A stretch of 64,000 bases of DNA. Source: JBMOOG01 sp049324535. Its GTDB lineage: Bacteria > Pseudomonadota > Alphaproteobacteria > Rhodobacterales > Rhodobacteraceae. The stretch is taken from contig JBMOOG010000017.1 of assembly GCA_049324535.1 (NCBI GenBank), positions 1 through 64,000 of the forward strand, given 5' to 3'. The position numbers were made by a program, and so were the translations under genes. The number at the start of each line of letters is the position of its first letter. Within the stretch, counting starts at the first letter, position 1. The notes below the pieces were generated by a model that was not told where the DNA came from, ran no database searches, and saw only the letters and a program-made list of their open reading frames with translations. Positions 35,718-42,458 of the stretch are shown here, piece after piece.

Positions 35718-36434
35718 ATGACAGGCGACACCAACCACGGGCCGACGCACGGCGAGGACCACCACCGCAAACGCGGCCTGGTCGGCCGCCTGCGCGCCAA
35801 CTTCCTGACCGGGCTCATCGTCGTGCTTCCGATCGGGCTGACCATCTGGCTGGCCTGGTCGGCGATCGGCTGGATCGACGGCTGGATCTTGCCGCTGATT
35901 CCCGCGCCCTACCAGCCGCAGCGCTGGATCGGATGGAACATCCCCGGCGTCGGTCTGGCGATCTTCCTCGTCTTCACCGCCCTCATCGGCTGGGCGGCCA
36001 AGGGGCTGATCGGACGCTCGCTCATCGGTTGGGGCGAGCGGCTGGTGGCCCGAATGCCGATCGTGCGCTCGGTCTACAACGGGCTGAAGCAGATCGCCGA
36101 GACCGTCTTCGCCCAGTCCGAGTCGAACTTCGAGCACGCCTGCCTGCTGGAATACCCCCGCAAGGGCATCTGGGGCGTGGGCTTCGTCTCGACGCGGGCC
36201 AAGGGCGAGATCGCCGAGAGGATTCCCGAGGACGAGATCCTCACCGTCTTCGTGCCGACCACGCCGAACCCGACCTCGGGGTTCCTGCTCTACGTGCCGC
36301 GCCGCGACGTGATCCTTCTCGACCGGATGAGCGTCGAGGACGCGGCCAAGCTCATCATCTCGGCCGGCCTCGTCTATCCGTCCGAACGCGGCGCCGAGAC
36401 GCCCGAGGCGCTTCCCCCGGCCCGGAACGCATAA
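35718..36434 (+). CDS. DUF502 membrane protein
   Basis: 238 aa. Two membrane segments near the N-terminus ('FLTGLIVVLPIGLTIWLAWS' and 'IPGVGLAIFLVFTALIGWAA') are followed by the DUF502 core: 'MPIVRSVYNGLKQIAETVFA', 'FVPTTPNPTSGFLLYVPRRD'. Function is unknown for the family. Its stop codon TAA overlaps the A-run that becomes the U-tract of a terminator on the opposite strand. It reads towards the small-RNA candidate at 36434-36507, so the two are convergent. Confidence 0.88.
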   Translation: MTGDTNHGPTHGEDHHRKRGLVGRLRANFLTGLIVVLPIGLTIWLAWSAIGWIDGWILPLIPAPYQPQRWIGWNIPGVGLAIFLVFTALIGWAAKGLIGRSLIGWGERLVARMPIVRSVYNGLKQIAETVFAQSESNFEHACLLEYPRKGIWGVGFVSTRAKGEIAERIPEDEILTVFVPTTPNPTSGFLLYVPRRDVILLDRMSVEDAAKLIISAGLVYPSERGAETPEALPPARNA

Positions 36435-36460
36435 AAAAACGCCCGCGCGAGGCGGGCGTT
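36433..36460 (-). terminator. Rho-independent terminator, leftward
   Basis: Minus strand: AACGCCCGC (36460-36452), 5-base loop, GCGGGCGTT (36446-36438), then a run of T to 36433. With U's only on the minus strand it ends a leftward transcript, although no protein gene on that strand lies upstream. This points to the small RNA described at 36434-36507. Confidence 0.85.
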
Positions 36461-36507
36461 AAGTTATTGAGGCAGGTTTCATACAGGCAAGAAACCTATC
36501 GAGCAGT
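36434..36507 (-). ncRNA. Candidate small regulatory RNA, about 74 nt
   Basis: A promoter (36542-36514) and a terminator (36460-36433) on the minus strand bracket about 74 bases with no coding frame. The RNA would have two stem-loops: AGGTTTC (36497-36491) pairs perfectly with GAAACCT (36480-36474) around a 10-base loop TTGCCTGTAT, then a short single-stranded CAATAACTT leads to the terminator hairpin. This is the usual architecture of a trans-acting sRNA. Similar-sized sRNAs are known in Rhodobacter (for example StsR), but I cannot show identity. It lies between DUF502 and the peptide-binding-protein gene. Confidence 0.7.
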
Positions 36508-36513
36508 GCCCCC

Positions 36514-36542
36514 TTTATAGCGGCTCGCCCGCGGCAGTCCAA
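36514..36542 (-). promoter_or_regulatory. Promoter of the small-RNA candidate
   Basis: Minus-strand -35 TTGGAC (36542-36537), exactly 17 bases, -10 TATAAA (36519-36514). This is one of the best sigma-70-like promoters in the window. The expected start is near 36507. No open frame on this strand begins downstream. Confidence 0.75.
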
Positions 36543-36618
36543 GCTAAAAGTTTGAAAAGGCAGGGCGGCGGGGGTAGCCTCGGGTCAACCACAACGAGCA
36601 GCCGGGATTGTCCCGACC

Positions 36619-38430
36619 ATGACCATCCATCCCCTGCCCCGGCTTCGGGGTCTGCTGGCCGCGGCCGTCGTTGCGTCAACGGCCCTGCCGTCCCTGGCCG
36701 AGCCGCGCCACGGCATAGCTATGTATGGAGAGCCGGCCCTCCCCCCGGATTTTGTGTCGCTGCCCTACGCGAACCCCGACGCCCCCAAGGGCGGGCGCGT
36801 CGTCCTGGCCGAGGTGGGCACCTTCGATTCGCTCAATCCCTACACCCTCAAGGGCACCGCGCCCTGGGGACTCGGCCTGCACACGGTCGAGACGCTGATG
36901 GCGCGCTCAATCGACGAGCCCTTCACGCTCTACGGGCTCCTGGCCGAATCGGTCGAGACCGACCCGGCCCGCAGCTGGGTCGAGTTCACCCTGCGCGAGG
37001 GCGCGCGATTCTCGGATCAATCCCCCGTGACCGTCGAGGATGTGATCTGGAGCTTCGAGACGCTCGGGACGAAGGGCGCGCCGCGCTACCGCGGCGCCTG
37101 GGCCAAGGTCGCGGGGATCGCGCAGACCGGGCCGCGCAGCCTGCGCATCACCTTCAAGGTGCCCGACCGGGAACTGCCGCTGCTCATGGGCCTGCGGCCG
37201 GTGCTGAAGAAGGCGCAGTACGCGGGGCGCGACTTCGCCGAGGTCGCCGACGAGGCACCGATCGGATCGGGCGCCTATGTGGTGGACCGCGTCGATCCCG
37301 GCCGGTCGATCCGCTTCCGCCGCAACCCCGACTGGTGGGGCAAGGATCTGCCGGTGAACCGCGGCCAGCAGAACCTCGACGAGATCCGCTACGACTATTT
37401 CGGCGACGCGACCGTCGCCTTCGAGGCGTTCAAGGCGGGCGAGGTCACAGTCTGGCGCGAGGCCAACCCGGTCCGCTGGGCGACGAGCTTCGCCTTTCCG
37501 GCCGTGACCTCGGGCGCGGTGGTCCGCGAAGAGATCGCGCACCGCCGCCCCTCGGGGATCATCGGTCTGGTGATGAACACCCGCAAGCCGCAGCTGGCCG
37601 ACTGGCGGGTGCGCGAGGCGCTGATCCTGGCCTTCAACTTCCCGTTCATCAATCAGGCGCTGAACGGCGGGACCGAGCCGCGGATCACCTCCTATTTCGC
37701 GAACTCGGATCTGGCCGCGGGCGACGGGCCGGCCGAGGGCGCGGTGGCCGACCTGCTTGCCCCATTTGCCGCCAGCCTGCCGCCGGGCGCGCTCGACGGC
37801 TACACCCTGCCCGAGGGCAGCCCCGACGAGCTGAACCGGCGCGACATGCGCAAGGCGGTGGCGCTGCTCGAGGAGGCCGGCTGGTCGGCAGAGGGCGGCA
37901 CGCTGCACGACGCCGCCGGCGCGCCCTTCCGGCTCGAAATCCTGCTGCCGCAGGGCTCGGCCGAGGTGCAGGCGATGGTGGACATCTACACCGAGGCGCT
38001 GAAGCGCCTGGGCATCACCCCCACCGTCACCGTGGCCGACCCCGCGCAATACCGTCAGCGTCAGGACAGCTACGATTTCGACATGACCTGGATCGTCCGC
38101 GCGCTGTCGCTCAGCCCCGGCAACGAGCAGAAGCTCTACTGGGGCGCGGCGGGCGTGACCGAACCCGGCTCGCGCAATCTGATGGGCATGAACGTGCCCG
38201 CGGCCGAGGCGCTGATCGACCGGATGCTGAACGCGGACGACCCGACCGACTTCACCGCCGCCGCGAAGGCGCTCGACCGGGTGCTGACGGCGGGGCGCTA
38301 TGTGGTGCCGGTCTGGTTCGCCCGGGTCTCGCGCATCGCGCATGACGCGCATCTTCACCATCCAGACCGAATTCCGCTATACGGCGACTGGCCGGGCTTC
38401 CTTCCCGAGGTCTGGTGGTACGAAAACTGA
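36619..38430 (+). CDS. Extracellular solute-binding protein family 5 (YejA-like)
   Basis: 603 aa. A signal peptide (LRGLLAAAVVASTALPSLA) precedes the mature start EPRHGIAMYG. The DppA/YejA fold is shown by 'LPYANPDAPKGGRVVLAEVG', 'TFDSLNPYTLKGTAPWGL', 'LREGARFSDQSPVTVEDVIW' and 'EIRYDYFGDATVAFEAFKAG'. Such proteins bind oligopeptides or microcin-like peptides for an ABC importer. No permease or ATPase genes adjoin it, so it is an orphan binding protein or uses a transporter encoded elsewhere. Confidence 0.9.
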   Translation: MTIHPLPRLRGLLAAAVVASTALPSLAEPRHGIAMYGEPALPPDFVSLPYANPDAPKGGRVVLAEVGTFDSLNPYTLKGTAPWGLGLHTVETLMARSIDEPFTLYGLLAESVETDPARSWVEFTLREGARFSDQSPVTVEDVIWSFETLGTKGAPRYRGAWAKVAGIAQTGPRSLRITFKVPDRELPLLMGLRPVLKKAQYAGRDFAEVADEAPIGSGAYVVDRVDPGRSIRFRRNPDWWGKDLPVNRGQQNLDEIRYDYFGDATVAFEAFKAGEVTVWREANPVRWATSFAFPAVTSGAVVREEIAHRRPSGIIGLVMNTRKPQLADWRVREALILAFNFPFINQALNGGTEPRITSYFANSDLAAGDGPAEGAVADLLAPFAASLPPGALDGYTLPEGSPDELNRRDMRKAVALLEEAGWSAEGGTLHDAAGAPFRLEILLPQGSAEVQAMVDIYTEALKRLGITPTVTVADPAQYRQRQDSYDFDMTWIVRALSLSPGNEQKLYWGAAGVTEPGSRNLMGMNVPAAEALIDRMLNADDPTDFTAAAKALDRVLTAGRYVVPVWFARVSRIAHDAHLHHPDRIPLYGDWPGFLPEVWWYEN

Positions 38431-38460
38431 GACGTCACGAGCAGAAAAGGCGGCAAGCCA

Positions 38461-38583
38461 ATGAAAAAATTCATGAAACCTGTCCTCCTTCTTGCAGCTC
38501 TCGCCCTGGGGGCCTGCAACACCATCGCCGGGGTCGGCGACGACATGTCGGCCGGCGCGCGCAAGGTGCAAAGCTGGTTCTGA
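38461..38583 (+). CDS. Entericidin A/B-family lipoprotein
   Basis: 40 aa. MKKFMKPVLLLAALALGACN contains a lipobox LGAC with the lipidated Cys at residue 19. The mature part is only about 22 residues (CNTIAGVGDDMSAGARKVQSWF) and has the 'GxGxDxxxxGxxx' helix of the EcnA/EcnB family. These are short amphipathic outer-membrane or periplasmic lipoproteins linked to envelope stress and toxin-antidote behaviour in enterics; the role here is unknown. It follows the binding-protein gene by 30 bases with AAAGGCGGC before the start. Confidence 0.85.
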   Translation: MKKFMKPVLLLAALALGACNTIAGVGDDMSAGARKVQSWF

Positions 38584-38637
38584 CCCGGCCCCGCGGGCCG
38601 TCACCAACCTGTTACAGGACCGGGCTAGACGGGCCCC

Positions 38638-39111
38638 ATGAACATGCTCGTTCTTTGCACCGGCAATTCGGCGCGCTCGATCCTGCTCGAGGCGATCCTC
38701 AACCACGAGGCCGGCCAGAGGGTGCATGTCTGGTCGGCGGGACCGCGGCCCGGGGGCAGCGTCCATCCGCAGGCGCTCGCTCTCCTGCGCGCGAAGGGCA
38801 TCGACACCACCGGGGCGCGGTCCAAGTCCCTGGACGAGTTCGCCGAGCCCGACGCGCCGCGCATGGACATCGTCCTTGCCCTCCGCGCTGAGACCGAGGC
38901 GGATCCCTGCCCGCCCCTCTCCGGCGCGCCGATCCGCGCCGAGTGGCGGCTCGACGATCCCGCCGCCGTACCCGAGGCCGACCAGCCCGCCGCCTTCGCC
39001 CGCGCCTTCGCGACGCTGGAGCGGCGCGCAGGCGCCCTTCTCGCGCTGCCGCTCGAAACGCTCGACGCGGCGGCCCTGACGCGCGAACTGGACCGGATCG
39101 GCAGTCTCTAG
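38638..39111 (+). CDS. Low-molecular-weight phosphatase / arsenate reductase-like protein
   Basis: 157 aa. The N-terminal P-loop 'MLVLCTGNSARSILLEAIL' has the C-x5-R-S of LMW-PTP/ArsC proteins, with the nucleophilic Cys at residue 7. 'SAGPRPGGSVHPQALALLRA' (general fold) and 'MDIVLALRAETEADPCPP' follow. The late Cys near residue 90 may serve as the second redox Cys of thioredoxin-coupled arsenate reductases. No other arsenic genes are nearby, so either function is open. Confidence 0.83.
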   Translation: MNMLVLCTGNSARSILLEAILNHEAGQRVHVWSAGPRPGGSVHPQALALLRAKGIDTTGARSKSLDEFAEPDAPRMDIVLALRAETEADPCPPLSGAPIRAEWRLDDPAAVPEADQPAAFARAFATLERRAGALLALPLETLDAAALTRELDRIGSL

Positions 39112-39269
39112 TCGCACACCCGGCAGCCCCGGCCCCGGGTCGCAGCGCCGCGCCGGTCCCCGGCCCTGCCCGATGCCCGCCCTGCCCCCACTCCCCTGCG
39201 GCCAAGGCCCTTGGCGCGGCCCGGATCCGGGTGCAAGACTGGACGGCGCACGTCTAGGGAATCAAGACC

Positions 39270-39590
39270 ATGAAATGGCACCACGTTCAGGAAAACTGGC
39301 CGGCCTTCTTCGAGGCGATCATCGACCGTTGGCCCGACGCCGACGAGGCCGAGCTGGAGGAGATCGACGGCGACCAGCGCGCCTTCATCGGCTACATCGC
39401 CGAGCTGACCGGGCAGGAGCCCGCGGACGCGCGCGACGAGATCCGCGAATGGCTCGCGGGCGAGCTGCCGTCGGATGTGGTCATGGACCCGCGCCACGAC
39501 GACCATTCGATCCGCCTGTCGGGGAAATACATCCCCGAGGGCGAGGATGAATCGGACGACGATTCCCGCTTCGGCGACGACGACGCCTGA
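39270..39590 (+). CDS. Hypothetical acidic protein (CsbD-like start)
   Basis: 106 aa. 'MKWHHVQENWPAFFEAIIDR' with 'EELEEIDGDQRAFIGYIAE'-like spacing (residues 25-45) resembles the W...W pattern of CsbD-type stress proteins, but the match is loose. The C-terminus is strongly acidic (EGEDESDDDSRFGDDDA). It is cytoplasmic, with no membrane segment. Family not assigned with confidence; similar proteins appear widespread in Rhodobacterales. Confidence 0.65.
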   Translation: MKWHHVQENWPAFFEAIIDRWPDADEAELEEIDGDQRAFIGYIAELTGQEPADARDEIREWLAGELPSDVVMDPRHDDHSIRLSGKYIPEGEDESDDDSRFGDDDA

Positions 39591-39716
39591 ACCTCCGCCC
39601 ATCGCGGACGGCCGCGGCCGCGGCTGTGCATTCCCGCCCATCCGGTTGTGCGGCCGGCCGGAACCCCTTGCGGCGGCCGGTCTGCGGGCGTAGCGATGCC
39701 CCGCCGGGGAACAGGA

Positions 39717-40373
39717 ATGCGTGCGGTGGTCCGTCTCGACATCATTTCCGATCTCGCCTGCCCCTGGTGCTATGTGGGCAAGGGGCTGCTTGACCGTGCG
39801 CTGGCCGAGCGTCCGGGCCATCCCTTCCGCATCGAATGGCACCCCTTCCAGCTCAACCCCGACCTTCCGCCGGAAGGCATGGCGCGGGCGGCCTACATGG
39901 CCGCCAAGTTCGGCGGCCCTGAGGCGGTGCGGCGCGTGCACGAGCCTCTGGTCGCCCGGGCCGCCGAGGCGGGGCTGCCGCTTGACCTCGACGCGATCAC
40001 CCGCACGCCGAACACGCTGGACGCGCACCGCCTGGTCGGCTGGGCCGGTCTCGAGGGGCTTCAGTCCGAGGTGGTCGATCGTCTGATGCGCGCCTACTGG
40101 GCCGAGGGCCGCGACATCGGCAAAGCCGAGACGCTGGCGGGCCTTGCCGGCGAGGCGGGCATGGACAGCGCCGTGGTCGCGCGCCTGCTGGCGTCGGACG
40201 CCGACCGCGACACCGTCACCGCGCGGGCGACCCACGCGCGCGAAAGGGGCGTCACGGGCGTGCCGAGCTTCATTCTGGCCGACCGCTACGTGCTTCAGGG
40301 CGCCCAGCCGGTCGCCCTCTGGCTTCAGGTCATCGACGAGCTGGAAGCGCAAGGCGCCGGTGACGAGGCATGA
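39717..40373 (+). CDS. DsbA-family oxidoreductase (FrnE-like)
   Basis: 218 aa. The active-site CxxC is in 'LDIISDLACPWCYVGKGLLD' (CPWC, about residues 16-19). A helical insert ('WHPFQLNPDLPPEG', 'LDAHRLVGWAGLEG') and the cis-Pro loop 'ERGVTGVPSFILADRYVLQG' match the FrnE/2-hydroxychromene-2-carboxylate-isomerase-like branch. It has no signal peptide, so it is cytosolic. ATG at 39717 follows 'GGGAACAGGA'. The stop overlaps the MFS gene by four bases. Confidence 0.9.
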   Translation: MRAVVRLDIISDLACPWCYVGKGLLDRALAERPGHPFRIEWHPFQLNPDLPPEGMARAAYMAAKFGGPEAVRRVHEPLVARAAEAGLPLDLDAITRTPNTLDAHRLVGWAGLEGLQSEVVDRLMRAYWAEGRDIGKAETLAGLAGEAGMDSAVVARLLASDADRDTVTARATHARERGVTGVPSFILADRYVLQGAQPVALWLQVIDELEAQGAGDEA

Positions 40374-41569
40374 CCGGCCGGCGTCTGGGGCTGGTGGAGT
40401 TCACCGCGATGATGGCGATGCTCTTCGCCACCATCGCCTTCTCCATCGACGCGATGCTGCCCGCCCTGCCCGAGATCGCGCGCGAGCTGACGCCGCTCGA
40501 CATCAACCGCGCCCAGCTCGTGCTCGCGGCCTTCGTCTTCGGCATGGGGGCGGGCACGCTGGCCGCCGGGCCGCTCTCCGACAGCCTCGGCCGCAAGCCG
40601 GTGATCGCCGCGGGGTTTGCGCTCTACATCCTCGGCGCGGTGCTGGCCTACCGCGCGCCCTCGCTGGACTGGCTTCTGGCGGCGCGGCTGATCCAGGGGC
40701 TGGGCGTGGCCGGCCCCCGCATCGTCGGGCTCGCCCTGGTGCGCGATCTCTACGCGGGGCGCGAGATGGCGCGCGTCACCTCCTTCGTGATGACCGTGTT
40801 CATGATCGTGCCCGCGCTGGCCCCGTCGATCGGCGCGCTCATCATCCACGCCGCCGGCTGGCGGGGCGTGTTCGTGGCCTTCGTCCTCTTCGGGACGGTG
40901 GCGCTTGCCTGGGTGGGGATGCGCCAGCCGGAAACGCTGGCCCCGGACCGGCGCCGTCCGCTGTCGGTCGCAAGCCTCTGGACGGCCGCGCGCGAGGTGC
41001 TGACCAGCCGCGAGGTGATGACCTATGCGCTCGTCATGACGCTGGGCTTCGGCCAGATGTTCGCGCTCCTGTCCTCGGCCCAGCAGATCTTCGGCGAGAC
41101 CTACGGGCGCGCCGAGGGCTTCCCGCTGTGGTTCGCGGCGATGGCGGTGCTGGCGGGGGGCGCCGGTCCGCTCAACGCCCGCATGGTGACGCGGGTCGGC
41201 ATGCGCCAGATGGTGGGCCGCGCCTACGCCGCGCAGGCGGTCTCGACGCTGGTCGTGGTCGGGCTCATGTCGGTGCTGACCGGGGATGCGGCCTTTGCGC
41301 TCTTCTTCCTTTGGGCCACCAGCGTGTTCTTCATGGCCGGGCTGACCTTCGGGAACCTGAACGCGCTGGCACTCCAGCGCATGGGCCACATCGCCGGCAT
41401 GGCCGCGTCGATCGTCTCGGCGATCTCGACCATGATGGCGGTGGTGATCGCGGCGCCGGTCGGGCTGGCCTTCGACGGCACGCCGCGGCCGGTGATGATC
41501 GGCGTGCTGCTCTGTTCGGCTCTGGCCTGGCTTCTGATGCGCACCACGCGGGTCTTTGCCCGGGCCTGA
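40370..41569 (+). CDS. Multidrug effflux MFS transporter (Bcr/CflA type)
   Basis: 399 aa with 12 predicted helices. 'VEFTAMMAMLFATIAFSIDA' (TM1) leads to 'MLPALPEIARELTPLDINRA', and the MFS motif A between TM2 and TM3 is 'GPLSDSLGRKPVIAAGFALY'. 'LIQGLGVAGPRIVGLALVRD' (TM4) is typical of the Bcr/CflA proton-drug antiporter group. It is translationally coupled to the DsbA-like gene; the substrate is unknown. Confidence 0.9.
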   Translation: MTGRRLGLVEFTAMMAMLFATIAFSIDAMLPALPEIARELTPLDINRAQLVLAAFVFGMGAGTLAAGPLSDSLGRKPVIAAGFALYILGAVLAYRAPSLDWLLAARLIQGLGVAGPRIVGLALVRDLYAGREMARVTSFVMTVFMIVPALAPSIGALIIHAAGWRGVFVAFVLFGTVALAWVGMRQPETLAPDRRRPLSVASLWTAAREVLTSREVMTYALVMTLGFGQMFALLSSAQQIFGETYGRAEGFPLWFAAMAVLAGGAGPLNARMVTRVGMRQMVGRAYAAQAVSTLVVVGLMSVLTGDAAFALFFLWATSVFFMAGLTFGNLNALALQRMGHIAGMAASIVSAISTMMAVVIAAPVGLAFDGTPRPVMIGVLLCSALAWLLMRTTRVFARA

Positions 41570-41596
41570 CCCGCGCGGACCGTCGGCGGCGGGCAG

Positions 41597-41632
41597 AAAA
41601 AGGCCCGGCCGGGCGGTGCCGCGGCCGGGCCT
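41597..41632 (-). terminator. Terminator of the sorting-signal protein gene
   Basis: An 11-bp perfect stem, AGGCCCGGCCG (41601-41611) with CGGCCGGGCCT (41622-41632), is followed on the minus strand by TTTT (41600-41597). It lies 20 bases after the stop of the gene at 41653-42333 and, with few U's on the other side, mainly serves the minus strand, though it may also end the MFS transcript. Confidence 0.8.
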
Positions 41633-41652
41633 GCAATCGGGTGACGCCGACG

Positions 41653-42333
41653 TCAGGCGCGGCGGCGCGTGATCCGGCGCAGAAGCGCCCCGAAGCCGAG
41701 GGCGCCGGCCAGAAGCGGCAGGCCCGCAGGCGCCGGCACCGGTGCCGGCGGCGTCGGCGCCGTCGGGACCGAAGCGCGCGGCGCGCCGAAGGTGACGTTG
41801 TCCATGCCGAAGGCCTCGGTCAGCGGCAGCGCGCGCAGCACGACCTGGGTGAAGGCGGTGTCGCTGATGAAGCCGAAGAAGCTCCGCACCGAGGGCGTCA
41901 CCACCGGCGGCAGCACCGTCTGCCCGAGCACCTCGAAGAGGCTGCGCTGGCCCTGCCCCTTGTCGTTGAACGCGCCGAAATCCGCGCCGAAGCCGTAGAC
42001 CGGATTGGCGAAGGTGAACACCATCGTCTGGTTGTTGGTCAGGCCGCCGAAGACCTGCCGGCTGTTCGACGCGTAAAGCGGATCGACCCAGGCCTTCTTG
42101 TCGCCGATGAAGTTCCAGCTTGCGCTGGGCTGGCTGAAGGCCTGAAGCGTGAATCCGTTGAGCTGCACCGGCGCCCCGACCAGCGTCGTCTTGGCTGGGA
42201 CGCTCTCGAAGGTCTCGATGGTGAGGCTGCCGAGCGCGGCCTCGAAGGACGTCCGGTCCGTGTAGCTGACGATGGCCGCGGAGGCGATCGACGGGATCGC
42301 CGCGCAGGCCGCGGACAGAAGAAGAAATCGCAT
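41653..42333 (-). CDS. VPLPA-CTERM-type exported protein
   Basis: 226 aa. A signal peptide (MRFLLLSAACAAIPSIASA) is followed by a beta-rich body: 'YTDRTSFEAALGSLTIETFE' and 'NNQTMVFTFANPVYGFGADF', a motif seen in many PEP-CTERM-like proteins, with 'LTEAFGMDNVTFGAP' near the end. The C-terminus is a tripartite sorting signal: VPAPAGLPLL, a hydrophobic helix, then RRITRRRA. Such proteins are processed by an exosortase-type system and exported, often to extracellular matrix. The exosortase is not in this window. ATG at 42333 begins the signal peptide. Confidence 0.85.
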   Translation of the reverse strand: MRFLLLSAACAAIPSIASAAIVSYTDRTSFEAALGSLTIETFESVPAKTTLVGAPVQLNGFTLQAFSQPSASWNFIGDKKAWVDPLYASNSRQVFGGLTNNQTMVFTFANPVYGFGADFGAFNDKGQGQRSLFEVLGQTVLPPVVTPSVRSFFGFISDTAFTQVVLRALPLTEAFGMDNVTFGAPRASVPTAPTPPAPVPAPAGLPLLAGALGFGALLRRITRRRA

Positions 42334-42458
42334 TTGCACCACCCGATTGCCCAAAAAAAGCCATTAACGCTTAGACCGGGTCGGACGGCCGCGATAGGGG
42401 GAAACACACAAGATCCCGCACGACGCGGCGCGCCAGACACAGTGTGTTGACTTTGGCG

